Shown: positions 7,160 to 16,054, counted from the stretch's first letter. The stretch is 59,440 bases of DNA from Oscillospiraceae bacterium (GCA_021769725.1 JAETSI010000018.1:1-59440), one strand, 5' to 3'. The notes: generated by a model not told the origin, from the sequence alone. Numbers and translations: made by a program.

Positions 7160-8848
7160 TTACATTGTTACAACAAAGCTTATGCTTTCACCCTCACGGG
7201 TATCTACAGAGATTTTGAATTTATGCTTGTCAATAATGGATTTCGCTATGGCAAGACCCAGACCGTATCCGCCAGTAGAACGGTTTCTCGATTCATCGCT
7301 GCGGTAGAAACGCTCGAATATCTTGTCCTTTTCCGACTCACGGATTCCCTTTCCGGTATTGAAAACGGTGAATATCTTCTTATCGTCCGCATTTTTCAGA
7401 GTGACTCTGACAGTTCCTCCGTCGTTGGAGTATTTAAGGGCGTTGTCAATAAAGATCGCCGCCATCTGCTTTATATGCTTCTCGCTGCCGTTTATCATTA
7501 TATCCTCATCAACATCTACGATGAATTTCTTATTCGTTTCAAAAGCCTGACACTCAAATGGAAGAGCCGTATTCACGACCGCCTTGCTGAGATTGAAATC
7601 GACACGTATAAAATCAGCCGTATTATTTTCCAGTCTGGTGAGATTCAGCAGATCGTTCACAAGAATATTCATTCCAGAAACAAACTGCTTCTGCTTTTCA
7701 AAAGCCGTTTTCAGCGGTTTGACTATCTGAATGCTGAGGAAAAACGCCGCAACAGACAGCAGCAGAAATGCCGCCGCTCCGATCGTGATTGTGGTGCGGA
7801 TAAGCTTGTTGAGCATATCTATTTCCGCACTCTTGTCGGTGAGAACCATAAGTGTTCCATTATCTTTCCGGAGCTGATAAAACTGATACTGATTGAGGGT
7901 TCCTGTTTCAGCCTTTGATTCCAGTATCTTTGATATATATTTCTGCGCCGTTTCCTGCCGCAGTTCGTCGTTATTGAGAACTGCCAGATATTTGCCGTTA
8001 TTGTCTGACATTATAATAAAGAAATCAATAGTTCCCAGAGATCTCGGAACAGGTTCTGCTCCGGGGCGCTCGCCTTTCGGCGATGCTCCGTCTTTTTTTG
8101 CCGTTCCCATTTTCTCCGGTACTGCCGATGTGTTCTCCAGAGGCGTTATCCTGCCGACTGCTGAACTTTCACTGAACATTCCGCTGAATCCGTCCTGACT
8201 GCCGTCATCGTAATAATCGTCATCCTGCTGATCTTTCTGCCGGAACGGATCAAAGCGGCCGGGAGGTCCGTATTGAGGATGATCGTAATCCCCCCAGTCA
8301 TGATCCCCAGGAGGCGGCTGCCAGCCCCAGTCGGGAGGACGATCGTTTTCCCAGGGGTAGCCCGACGGCGGTTCAGAAGCAGGGTATGTCGCCGGAGGCT
8401 GGGTATCCGGGGGCGGCGTATCAGGTTCTGCCGGAGGAGATTCAGGCTTTGTTTCTTCGGGAACTGTTCCCGGTTCGTCCCATGTCTCAGGCTCGGGATC
8501 TGCCTGTACCGTAGTTTCTTCATGAGTTTCCGTTATAGTTACAGTAGTAGTGACGGTTGTTGTAGTCGTTGCTGCCGAAGTTGAGGTAACGGTTGTTGTT
8601 GCTGTTTCCGGTCTGGGCGGAATCATTTCATCGGGCTTGAACGGCTCGTGATCCGGATGAACGAAAGTAAATGTAGAGGTTGAATCGTCATACTCCACAC
8701 CTTCGGCAATTTGTCGGAGAACATTCCTGGATTGCCTTTCCATAACCGCTTTCATTATCAGATTGACAGATCCAAGAACAGCAATGAATATTGCCAGCAG
8801 AATGCTGATTATGATAGCAAAGAATTTAAGCTGCGCTTTCCGGAACAT
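7160..8848 (-). CDS. sensor histidine kinase lacking the H-box/dimerisation helix
   Basis: 562 residues. TM1 is about 9-32 and TM2 about 352-376. Between them is a very large outer region rich in Thr, Pro, Asp and Trp (about 83-220, low complexity) followed by a small sensor-like part (270-345). The cytoplasmic half ends with an intact HATPase_c domain: N-box IFIDNALKYS (466-474), G1 FNTGKGI, F-box FERFYRSD, G2 GGYGLGLAIAKSI. The linker reads LKTAFEKQKQFVS (to 391) and then jumps to GMNILVNDLLNLTRLEN. In related kinases the block HELKTPL plus the rest of helix 1 (roughly 40-60 residues) sits between these two parts. No other candidate phosphoacceptor His is seen. The frame stays open, so this looks like an in-frame deletion. 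It should not autophosphorylate by the usual route. Partner regulator gene is 11 bp upstream. Confidence 0.9.
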   Translation of the reverse strand: MFRKAQLKFFAIIISILLAIFIAVLGSVNLIMKAVMERQSRNVLRQIAEGVEYDDSTSTFTFVHPDHEPFKPDEMIPPRPETATTTVTSTSAATTTTTVTTTVTITETHEETTVQADPEPETWDEPGTVPEETKPESPPAEPDTPPPDTQPPATYPASEPPSGYPWENDRPPDWGWQPPPGDHDWGDYDHPQYGPPGRFDPFRQKDQQDDDYYDDGSQDGFSGMFSESSAVGRITPLENTSAVPEKMGTAKKDGASPKGERPGAEPVPRSLGTIDFFIIMSDNNGKYLAVLNNDELRQETAQKYISKILESKAETGTLNQYQFYQLRKDNGTLMVLTDKSAEIDMLNKLIRTTITIGAAAFLLLSVAAFFLSIQIVKPLKTAFEKQKQFVSGMNILVNDLLNLTRLENNTADFIRVDFNLSKAVVNTALPFECQAFETNKKFIVDVDEDIMINGSEKHIKQMAAIFIDNALKYSNDGGTVRVTLKNADDKKIFTVFNTGKGIRESEKDKIFERFYRSDESRNRSTGGYGLGLAIAKSIIDKHKFKISVDTREGESISFVVTM

Positions 8849-8859
8849 AAAGTCCCTCC

Positions 8860-9528
8860 TTATTCAAGAAAATAACCGATTCCACGGGCTGTTTTTATCT
8901 GTACGGGAGCGGATATGACCGAAAGCTTTTTCCTGAGAAATGATATGTATACTTCAATATTATTATATTCCACGTCGCTTTCATATCCCCAGATTTTCTC
9001 TATGATGCGTTCTTTGGGAAGTATCTGTTTCGGATTTGAAATAAGAAGCTCCATGATCTGGTATTCCTTGAGACTAAGTTTTACATCGTTGTCCTGCCAG
9101 ATGACCGAACTTGTATTCTTGTTCAGCAGCAGACCGTTGTAGTCCATCCGATTTTCGTCGATGATCTCACCCTTGCGCCGTGTAAGCGCCCTTATGCGTG
9201 CAAGAAGCTCTCCGGTAACAAACGGCTTCGTAAGGTAATCGTCAGCGCCTGTATCAAGACCGTTTATCTTGTCCTCTATCTCACTCCGTGCCGTCAGCAG
9301 CAGAACAGGAGCGTTTATTTTTTCCTGTCGAAGATTGCGCAGAACTTCTATTCCGCTCATTCCAGGCAGCATTATATCAAGGATTATACAGTCGTAAACT
9401 CCCGTAAGAGCATTATCCAGACCGTCTATGCCATTGTAGCAGGTATCCACGCTGTACTTGTCACGTTTCAGTATTTCGGTCAGAGCGTCGGCAAGCTGTT
9501 CTTCATCTTCAACTACAAGCAGTTTCAT
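8860..9528 (-). CDS. OmpR/PhoB-family response regulator
   Basis: 222 residues. The receiver domain (1-115) has acidic pocket Glu7-Asp8-Glu9, phosphoacceptor Asp51 (IILDIMLPGMSG), Thr79 in LLTARS and Lys101 in DYLTKPF. The winged-helix Trans_reg_C domain (about 128-221) has LSLKEYQIMELLISNPKQI and RKKLS..IKTARGIGY. All key residues are present, so the regulator looks able to be phosphorylated. It is the first gene of an operon with the defective-looking kinase (11-bp gap). An extended -10 (TGCTATAAT on the minus strand, near 9565-9573) may be its promoter. With a crippled partner kinase it may be phosphorylated by another kinase or by acetyl phosphate. Confidence 0.95.
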   Translation of the reverse strand: MKLLVVEDEEQLADALTEILKRDKYSVDTCYNGIDGLDNALTGVYDCIILDIMLPGMSGIEVLRNLRQEKINAPVLLLTARSEIEDKINGLDTGADDYLTKPFVTGELLARIRALTRRKGEIIDENRMDYNGLLLNKNTSSVIWQDNDVKLSLKEYQIMELLISNPKQILPKERIIEKIWGYESDVEYNNIEVYISFLRKKLSVISAPVQIKTARGIGYFLE

Positions 9529-9687
9529 AAAATCCCTTCCCTCATATTAAAATTACTTATAATAATTATAGCACAAAAACTTGAAATAATCTTAAACAAT
9601 TATGCAAGTTAATTTTTTTGATTAGGAGAATTTTACGATTCTTTTTTGTGCATTTCAACAGTTTTGCAGAAATCCAGCTATCTTATG

Positions 9688-9716
9688 TTGACTAATAATT
9701 GAATTTGTGATAGAAT
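9688..9716 (+). promoter_or_regulatory. promoter of 9842 gene with structured leader
   Basis: TTGACT (9688-9693), 17-bp spacer, TAGAAT (9711-9716). The leader to the ATG at 9842 is about 120 nt and can form a stem between TCTCTGA (about 9751) and TCAGAGA (about 9788), then a small GGCA/TGCC hairpin. Confidence 0.6.
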
Positions 9717-9841
9717 TATTAAAAGAATGTAATTTTTGTATTAAGGCGCTCTCTGAGATCCTTTTTCGTTTTGTCGGATAAGTTTTTCAGAGACTGCTGA
9801 GGCAGTTGCCTGCCGTGATACTTTCGGGAGGGACAATATCT

Positions 9842-10549
9842 ATGATATCGCCGTCTGAGCGTAAGAAAAGCAATTTCGCAAAATCACTCCGACCTTCGTT
9901 CGGAGCAGAAATGAAAAAATACGAAGAACTGTATACCATGTTCACCGCCACCGGCTATACGAAGGAACTATGCGAAGAATACGCAGATGCCTTTATAAAT
10001 GACGCTAAAAAGCCTGCTGCTGATGATATTATTCAGCTTGCAGGATTTTACGACAAGATCTATGACAATAAGAGTGCAGCTTTCTATCTGGAAATGCTTA
10101 TGGAAAAAAAGCTTGGCGGAGATGAAAAATTTTCATACTGCATTGAAATGCTCAAGACGCAGAGCAAGCTTGGCAGGTGGCGTGATGCGGAGGATTTCAG
10201 AACGGAAAACATTAATTTTATGCAGGTTTTTGCACAGAAAAAGCCGCTGCGTCAACAGGCTGATATGTATATTGCTCTTGCTCTTGCCGACTGCGCTGCC
10301 AAACGCTACCGTGAAGCATTTAAGCTGATGAATTTCGGATACAAGCCGCAGGGCAAAAATGACGAAAAACTTCTGGAGATAATGATAACCGGTGTTTATC
10401 TTATCGCACGTTCCGGGGAAACAGAGGGACTTGACGCCGCTGTGGACAGCGCTCGTGCCTGCCTTAAACTGTTCAGCGAATTTGAATACAGTTGGAGTAA
10501 AGATTACTATCTTAATTGTATTGACAAGGCTGCCGAGGGAATTATATGA
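9842..10549 (+). CDS. hypothetical helical-repeat protein
   Basis: 235 residues from the ATG at 9842, chosen because GGGAGGG lies 9-10 bp upstream; the reading frame is open to 9806 but has no ribosome site there. The protein is soluble, predominantly alpha-helical and has paired-helix spacing with Ala/Leu/Tyr positions as in TPR-like folds (for example QADMYIALALADCAAKRYREAFKLM). No signal peptide or membrane segment. No enzyme motif was recognised. It stands alone between divergent and convergent neighbours and ends in its own terminator. A scaffold or protein-interaction role is possible but unproven. Confidence 0.75.
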   Translation: MISPSERKKSNFAKSLRPSFGAEMKKYEELYTMFTATGYTKELCEEYADAFINDAKKPAADDIIQLAGFYDKIYDNKSAAFYLEMLMEKKLGGDEKFSYCIEMLKTQSKLGRWRDAEDFRTENINFMQVFAQKKPLRQQADMYIALALADCAAKRYREAFKLMNFGYKPQGKNDEKLLEIMITGVYLIARSGETEGLDAAVDSARACLKLFSEFEYSWSKDYYLNCIDKAAEGII

Positions 10550-10557
10550 CATTTTTC

Positions 10558-10582
10558 GGGGATCAGTTGATCCCCATTTTTG
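10558..10582 (+). terminator. intrinsic terminator
   Basis: Stem GGGGATCA/TGATCCCC (10558-10565 with 10568-10575) and then ATTTTTG, nine bp after the stop codon of the helical-repeat gene. Confidence 0.9.
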
Positions 10583-11271
10583 TTATAATTTAATAATCAA
10601 AAATTATTTTTGAAAATTTTATTTTAGCCATAATTATTATTTTATTTTAATTATTATAAAAATAATTAATTGTCGTTCATAATATTGCTATTTTTAAAAA
10701 ATATTTCTAAACCAATTAAAACAATTGTGCAATTTTGCGTTACTCCTTTGTTAGCTAATAAATGGAATTTTAAATTTATTTTAACTTATATTTATTTCGT
10801 TATTTTGTAATTTATGTCTAAATTATATATAACAAATATTAAATAAATTATTAATGTATTAGAAATATAAAAATATAATAAGTAAATAGCAATATAGTAC
10901 TAAATCAAGGCAATATTATCAATTGATTATCCACGCTCTATGTTTTATAATACAATTGTCGGATGAAAAATTCCGGCTTCACATTAAGAATTTATTAATG
11001 TGTCCTGTAAAATTTGGCAAGTATGACGTTTTTTCGGCTTATCCGGCAACATTCCTCCGGATGTTTTCCCAAAATACTTTCTATTAAACGTTGAAAAAAG
11101 CTGCTGTTAAACATTAATGCCTATAATATGTTTAATTGCCTAAAAGCAGCCTATGTCACTTAACTCTATTTCCAAGAAATTTTTTTGCAGCTGAAACTTC
11201 ATATTATGGCACTGCGAAATTTGTGCCTGCCGTATGTCTGTCTTGTATAGAGGGTGCACGACAGCATAGGA
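10583..11271. other. long very AT-rich intergenic region
   Basis: About 690 bp with no credible gene. The part 10590-10940 is extremely A/T rich. From 10960 on the base composition becomes normal and small hairpins appear: CACATTAA/TTAATGTG near 10979-11001, and on the minus strand a longer stem at about 11095-11151 whose arms end in AGCTGC/GCAGC and which is followed by TTTTTT. The latter could be a distal terminator for glmU. A 90-codon frame at 11136-11408 overlaps glmU and is rejected. Confidence 0.6.
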
Positions 11272-11321
11272 AACAGCAGTCTTTGCTGACTTTTGAGAGG
11301 GGGTCAGTTAAGACTGCTGTT
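11272..11321 (-). terminator. nested hairpin after glmU
   Basis: Twelve-bp perfect outer stem (11272-11283 with 11310-11321) enclosing a second stem CTGAC/GTCAG. It begins six bases past the glmU stop. The U-run is short on both strands, so efficiency is unclear. Confidence 0.6.
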
Positions 11322-11326
11322 TTTCG

Positions 11327-12700
11327 TTATTTCTTTACTGATTTAAGCTTCCGCAGGGTATATCCCTCGTTTACTTTCATAACGCCTCTGTCTATTGCAA
11401 GGGCGTAGTCGGGAACATCCCTTGTCACCGTCGTTCCTGCCGCAGTATAAACAGCCTTTCCGAGTTTTACGGGAGCAATCAGATTAGTATTGCATCCGAT
11501 GAAGCAATTGTCGCCTATGACGCAGCGGCTCTTGGAAATACCATCATAATTTACGGTAGCAGTTCCACAGCCGATATTGACTTTTTTGCCTACATCGCTG
11601 TCGCCTATATAAACAAGATGAGAAATTGCTGTTTTTTCGCCGATTTGTGAATTTTTGATTTCCACGAAATCGCCTATCCTTGCACCGCTCCTGATAAAGC
11701 TGTCAGGACGGATATGAACGAACGGTCCGATGATTACTCCGCTTTCGATCTCAGAATCGTAAATATGGGAAGTATCTACTTCAACATTATCTCCTATTTT
11801 ACAGTTGGAAATAACGGCATCAGGTCCAAGAACGCATCCGCTGCCGATAGTAGTTTTTCCACGGAGGATAGTTCCCGGCAGAATTTGCGTACATTTGCCT
11901 ATTTCTACGCCTCTTTCAATGATAACTCCGTCAGTGCAGACAAATTCAACTCCGTTCAGAAGATGTTTTTCAATAACTTTTTTTCTTGCATAATCATTAA
12001 GTTCCAGAAGATCCTTCCGGTCATTTGCGCCACGGATTATTTCAGCATTCTCCGATTTATAAGCGCCGGCCTTCATGCCTCCGGAAAGAGCGATGGAAAT
12101 GGTGTCGGTAAGATAATATTCATGCTGGGAATTATTGCAGTCAAGTCGGCCAAGAAGATTAATAAGATCTTCCGTCCTGAACCAGTATGCTCCGGAGTTG
12201 ACTTCACGTATAAGCTTCTGATCTTCTGCGGCATCTTTCTGCTCGACAATGCCGCTTATTCCGGTTTCTGTGCGTATTATTCTGCCGTATCCATAGGGAT
12301 TTTCCAGTTCGGCAGTTATAACGGTAACGGAGTTTCCCTGTTCCGTGTGCATTTTCAGCGATGCGCTGATAGTTCCGGAGTCAATAAACGGAGCGTCGCC
12401 GCAGAGTACCAGAGTATTGCCGGAAATATCCTCTTTCAGGAACGGTACGCCTTGCATCACCGCATGACCTGTACCGAGACGTTTAGCCTGGAGCGCAGTG
12501 CTATAGCGTCCGCCGAGATATTCGTCGATCATTTCTCCGCAGAATCCCTTGATAACGCAGATGTCGGAGACTCCCGACTCCTCGCAGGCAGAAATGACCC
12601 ACTCCAGCATTGGCTCGCCCAGCACTTTGAAAAGCGGCTTGGGCATATCAGCTTTCATGCGCTTGCCCTGCCCTCCTGCCAGTATAATTGCTTTATTCAT
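11327..12700 (-). CDS. glmU: bifunctional UDP-GlcNAc pyrophosphorylase / GlcN-1-P acetyltransferase
   Basis: 457 residues from the ATG at 12700, which directly precedes the conserved nucleotidyltransferase start MNKAIILAGGQGKRM; the open frame extends further upstream but only through repeat-like DNA. The N-terminal half (1-230) is the uridyltransferase with LAGGQGKRM, CGDAPF and NSGAYWF-type motifs. The C-terminal half is a left-handed beta-helix of hexapeptide repeats (about 250-440) that acetylates GlcN-1-P, with SHLVYIGDSDVG and NIGCGTATVNYDG typical of GlmU. The length matches the family (about 456). It makes UDP-GlcNAc for peptidoglycan in the cytoplasm. Unlike the common glmU-prs or spoVG-glmU arrangement, it is alone here. 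Confidence 0.97.
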   Translation of the reverse strand: MNKAIILAGGQGKRMKADMPKPLFKVLGEPMLEWVISACEESGVSDICVIKGFCGEMIDEYLGGRYSTALQAKRLGTGHAVMQGVPFLKEDISGNTLVLCGDAPFIDSGTISASLKMHTEQGNSVTVITAELENPYGYGRIIRTETGISGIVEQKDAAEDQKLIREVNSGAYWFRTEDLINLLGRLDCNNSQHEYYLTDTISIALSGGMKAGAYKSENAEIIRGANDRKDLLELNDYARKKVIEKHLLNGVEFVCTDGVIIERGVEIGKCTQILPGTILRGKTTIGSGCVLGPDAVISNCKIGDNVEVDTSHIYDSEIESGVIIGPFVHIRPDSFIRSGARIGDFVEIKNSQIGEKTAISHLVYIGDSDVGKKVNIGCGTATVNYDGISKSRCVIGDNCFIGCNTNLIAPVKLGKAVYTAAGTTVTRDVPDYALAIDRGVMKVNEGYTLRKLKSVKK

Positions 12701-12769
12701 TATGTATCGTACCTTTCTGATAATACCAATTAATGATGCGGGTATTAGTATAGAATTGTTTTGGGGAAT

Positions 12770-12936
12770 CACTGAATAAATCATGCCTGACGGCTCCGTG
12801 CACATTTTACTTGCATATTTTCCGTCATCTTGCACAGAAATTTCTTGACAGACGACAGCCAGCCTGCAAAACTTCTATACAATCCGGCGAAAAATCTGAC
12901 TGTGCAATCTGCGCACTGGATTTAATCAGTGCATCC
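12770..12936. repeat. MITE-like inverted-repeat element upstream of glmU
   Basis: The ends TCACTGAATAAATC (about 12770) and GATTTAATCAGTGC (about 12919-12932) are inverted copies with one or two mismatches and enclose about 165 bp with no ORF. The interior contains several short complementary segments. It lies in the 464-bp gap between divergent glmU and ppdK, on the glmU side, so the glmU leader may run through it. The rest of the gap (12940-13090) is AT rich and holds the ppdK promoter region. Confidence 0.45.
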
Positions 12937-13091
12937 TTAATTTTCCCTTTCTTTAATTATTACAAACTTTAACCAAAATTTCAAGTCTTTTTTTAAAAAA
13001 TATTTTTGTTTGTATTTTTTTGTATAAAGTGCAATAAAACCAACTAATATTTTTTATCAAATTATATATGGTAATTCTTTCCGAAATGTGT

Positions 13092-13097
13092 TATAAT
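13092..13097 (+). promoter_or_regulatory. -10 element of ppdK promoter
   Basis: TATAAT at 13092-13097 sits about 68 bp before the ppdK ATG, after a G-T-G-T. No consensus -35 is seen at 17 bp, so an activator or upstream AT-rich (UP-like) DNA may help. Confidence 0.45.
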
Positions 13098-13164
13098 ATA
13101 TATAACTCGAATCGGAACAGATGATGTGCCGGTTCGGTAATGTAAAAAATGGAGGTATACACCA

Positions 13165-15789
13165 ATGGCAAAGAAATATTGTTACCTTTTCTCAGAGGGT
13201 GACGCTTCAATGAGAGAGCTTCTCGGCGGTAAAGGCGCTAACCTGGCTGAAATGACCAACATCGGTCTCCCCGTTCCCCAGGGCTTCACTATTACAACAG
13301 AAGCTTGTACACAGTACTATGAGGACGGCGGAATCTCAGACGAGATCGTCGCTGAAATCAATGAGTACATTGTTAAAATGGAAGAAATCACAGGCAAGAA
13401 GTTCGGCGACAAGGAGAATCCGCTCCTCGTTTCTGTTCGTTCAGGCGCTCGTGCTTCAATGCCCGGTATGATGGATACAATTCTTAACCTCGGTCTTAAC
13501 GAGACTGTTGTTGAGACAATCGCTGAAAAGTCCGGCAACGCACGTTGGGCTTGGGACTGCTACAGAAGATTCATCCAGATGTATTCTGACGTAGTTATGG
13601 AAGTTGGTAAGAAGTACTTTGAAGAACTTATCGATGAAATGAAGGCTAAGAAGGGAGTTACTCAGGACGTTGAGCTTAATGCTGATGACCTCAAGGAACT
13701 CGCTGCTCAGTTCAAGGCTGAATATAAGGAAAAGATCGGTACAGATTTCCCTGCTGATCCCAAGGAACAGCTTATGGGCGCTGTTAAGGCTGTATTCCGT
13801 TCATGGGACAACCCCAGAGCTAACGTTTACAGACGTGATAACGATATTCCTTTCTCATGGGGCACCGCTGTTAACGTACAGGCAATGGCATTCGGTAACA
13901 TGGGCGATGACTGCGGTACAGGTGTTGCATTTACACGTGATCCTGCTACAGGCGAAAAGAAGCTCATGGGAGAATTCCTTACAAACGCTCAGGGCGAGGA
14001 CGTAGTTGCCGGTGTTCGTACTCCTATGCCTATCGCTCAGATGGCTGAGACTTTCCCTGAAGCATATGCTCAGTTCGTAGAAGTATGCCGGACTCTCGAA
14101 AATCACTATCACGATATGCAGGACATGGAGTTCACTGTTGAAAACAGAAAGCTCTTCATGCTCCAGACAAGAAACGGTAAGAGAACTGCTCAGGCTGCTC
14201 TGAAAATCGCTTGCGACCTCGTTGACGAGGGCATGAAGACTGAAGAAGAAGCTGTTGCAATGATCGACCCCAGAAACCTCGATACACTTCTTCACCCACA
14301 GTTCGACGCTAAGGCTCTCAAGGCTGCAACTCCTATGGGCAAGGGTCTCGGAGCTTCTCCCGGAGCTGCCTGCGGTAAGGTAGTATTCACAGCTGACGAC
14401 GCTGTTGAGTGGGCAGAAAAAGGCGAGAAGGTCGTTCTCGTTCGTCTTGAAACATCTCCTGAGGACATCACAGGTATGAAGGCTGCTCAGGGTATCCTTA
14501 CAGTTCGTGGAGGTATGACTTCACACGCTGCCGTTGTTGCCCGTGGTATGGGTGAGTGCTGCGTTTCCGGATGCGGCGACATCAAGATGGATGAAGCTAA
14601 CAAGAAGTTCGAGCTCGGCGGAAAGACTTTCAACGAGGGAGACTACATCTCTATCGATGGTACGACAGGTAATATCTATGACGGTATCATTCCTACAGTT
14701 GACGCTCAGATAGCCGGCGAATTCGGCAGAATTATGGCTTGGGCTGACAAGTACAGAACTCTTAAGGTAAGAACAAATGCTGATACTCCTGCTGACGCTA
14801 AGAAGGCTCGTGAACTGGGCGCTGAAGGTATTGGTCTTTGCCGTACAGAGCATATGTTCTTTGAACCTGAGAGAATTGCTGCTTTCCGTGAGATGATCTG
14901 CTCTGATACAGTTGAGGAAAGAGAAGCTGCTCTTGCTAAGATCGAACCCATGCAGCAGGCTGACTTTGAGGCTCTCTACGAGGCTCTTGAGGGCAACCCT
15001 GTTACTATCAGATTCCTTGATCCTCCTCTCCACGAATTCGTTCCTACTGAAGAGGCTGACATTGCTGCTCTCGCTAAGGCACAGGGCAAGTCCGTTGAGG
15101 ATATCAAGAATATCATTGCTTCACTCCACGAATTCAATCCTATGATGGGTCACAGAGGATGCCGTCTTGCTGTAACATATCCTGAAATTGCCAAGATGCA
15201 GACAGCTGCTATCATCAAGGCTGCTATCAACGTTAAGAAGAACCACGCTGACTGGAACGTTAAGCCTGAGATCATGATCCCGCTCGTTGGCGACATCAAG
15301 GAGTTCAAGTTCGTTAAGAAGGTTGTTGTTGATACTGCTGACGCTATCATCGCTGAAGCTGGCGCAGACCTTCAGTACGAAGTTGGTACAATGATTGAAA
15401 TTCCTCGTGCTGCTCTTACAGCTGACGAGATCGCCGCTAACGCAGACTTCTTCTGCTTCGGTACAAATGATCTTACTCAGATGACATACGGCTTCTCACG
15501 TGACGACGCAGGCAAGTTCCTTGGCGCATACTATGACAAGAAGATCTTCGAGAACGATCCTTTCGCTAAGCTCGATCAGGTCGGCGTAGGTAAGCTTATG
15601 GATATGGCTGTTAAGATGGGTAAGGGTGCTAACGATACTCTCCACTGTGGTATCTGCGGTGAGCACGGCGGAGATCCTACTTCCGTTGAGTTCTGCCACA
15701 AGATCGGTTTGGACTATGTATCATGCTCACCTTTCCGTGTTCCGATTGCTCGTCTTGCTGCTGCACAGGCTGCAATTGCTAACAAGTAA
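13165..15789 (+). CDS. ppdK: pyruvate, phosphate dikinase
   Basis: 874 residues, the normal size. It interconverts PEP + AMP + PPi and pyruvate + ATP + Pi in the cytoplasm. Domains: N-terminal nucleotide-binding (1-340, with LLGGKGANLAEM and VRSGARASMPGMMDTILN), phosphohistidine swivel domain with His454 in GGMTSHAAVVARGMG, and C-terminal PEP/pyruvate TIM barrel (about 510-874) with GLCRTEHMF, FGTNDLTQM and HCGICGEHGG; Cys831 agrees in position with the catalytic Cys of the Clostridium symbiosum enzyme. GGAGGT lies before the ATG. Codon use is strikingly biased (GCT, GTT, AAG, CTC/CTT), a sign of very high expression. In anaerobic cellulolytic clostridia PPDK works with PPi-linked glycolysis or the malate shunt in place of pyruvate kinase. 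Confidence 0.99.
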   Translation: MAKKYCYLFSEGDASMRELLGGKGANLAEMTNIGLPVPQGFTITTEACTQYYEDGGISDEIVAEINEYIVKMEEITGKKFGDKENPLLVSVRSGARASMPGMMDTILNLGLNETVVETIAEKSGNARWAWDCYRRFIQMYSDVVMEVGKKYFEELIDEMKAKKGVTQDVELNADDLKELAAQFKAEYKEKIGTDFPADPKEQLMGAVKAVFRSWDNPRANVYRRDNDIPFSWGTAVNVQAMAFGNMGDDCGTGVAFTRDPATGEKKLMGEFLTNAQGEDVVAGVRTPMPIAQMAETFPEAYAQFVEVCRTLENHYHDMQDMEFTVENRKLFMLQTRNGKRTAQAALKIACDLVDEGMKTEEEAVAMIDPRNLDTLLHPQFDAKALKAATPMGKGLGASPGAACGKVVFTADDAVEWAEKGEKVVLVRLETSPEDITGMKAAQGILTVRGGMTSHAAVVARGMGECCVSGCGDIKMDEANKKFELGGKTFNEGDYISIDGTTGNIYDGIIPTVDAQIAGEFGRIMAWADKYRTLKVRTNADTPADAKKARELGAEGIGLCRTEHMFFEPERIAAFREMICSDTVEEREAALAKIEPMQQADFEALYEALEGNPVTIRFLDPPLHEFVPTEEADIAALAKAQGKSVEDIKNIIASLHEFNPMMGHRGCRLAVTYPEIAKMQTAAIIKAAINVKKNHADWNVKPEIMIPLVGDIKEFKFVKKVVVDTADAIIAEAGADLQYEVGTMIEIPRAALTADEIAANADFFCFGTNDLTQMTYGFSRDDAGKFLGAYYDKKIFENDPFAKLDQVGVGKLMDMAVKMGKGANDTLHCGICGEHGGDPTSVEFCHKIGLDYVSCSPFRVPIARLAAAQAAIANK

Positions 15790-15819
15790 TCCGAGCCAAT
15801 AAGGAAAAATAAAAAATTG

Positions 15820-15851
15820 CTCCCCGTTCCTCACGGAATGGGGAGTTTTTT
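15820..15851 (+). terminator. terminator of ppdK
   Basis: Stem CTCCCCGTTCC/GGAATGGGGAG (15820-15830 with 15835-15845, one G-T pair), TCAC loop, then TTTTTT. Confidence 0.93.
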
Positions 15852-15895
15852 GGATAAATATATAATAATATAAATACATTTTGAAGGGAAAAGCT

Positions 15896-16054
15896 ATGTC
15901 AGAAGTTAAAAATGCTGTTGTTGACAGATATGTGTTATTTGTAATAGCGTTTAGTATATCCACGAATCAAGGATTAGTATTATTGCGGTTTATTGGATAT
16001 TTTGCAATAGAGGCAAGTATAAAAAAGACTGCCGCAGCAGTCTTTTTTGTTTAG
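15896..16054 (+). CDS. possible small membrane protein (doubtful)
   Basis: A 52-codon frame starting at an ATG with GAAGGGA 6 bp upstream and an AT-rich, promoter-like stretch (TATAATAATATAAAT) before it. The predicted peptide has one hydrophobic stretch (RYVLFVIAFSI). It runs through the terminator hairpin at 16021-16048 and ends over the stop codon of the convergent lipoprotein gene, which argues against it. It resembles no family known to me. It could also be a decayed gene remnant. Confidence 0.22.
   Translation: MSEVKNAVVDRYVLFVIAFSISTNQGLVLLRFIGYFAIEASIKKTAAAVFFV
16021..16048 (-). terminator. bidirectional terminator
   Basis: Perfect 12-bp stem AAAAAAGACTGC/GCAGTCTTTTTT (16021-16032 with 16037-16048), CGCA loop. 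It gives T-runs on both strands and starts two bases past the lipoprotein stop codon. Confidence 0.9.

Noticed and set aside
7223..7918. 231-codon plus-strand frame opposite the histidine kinase
   Set aside because: Codon pattern follows the real minus-strand gene; the protein resembles nothing and has no start signals.
7160..8848. Kinase as a frameshifted pseudogene
   Set aside because: The frame is open throughout and both flanks of the gap are in the same frame, so it is an in-frame loss rather than a frameshift.
11136..11408. 90-codon plus-strand frame
   Set aside because: Overlaps glmU antisense and its terminator; no ribosome site and no family signal.
11714..12733. 339-codon plus-strand frame opposite glmU
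   Set aside because: Shadow frame of the well-supported glmU gene, no ribosome site.
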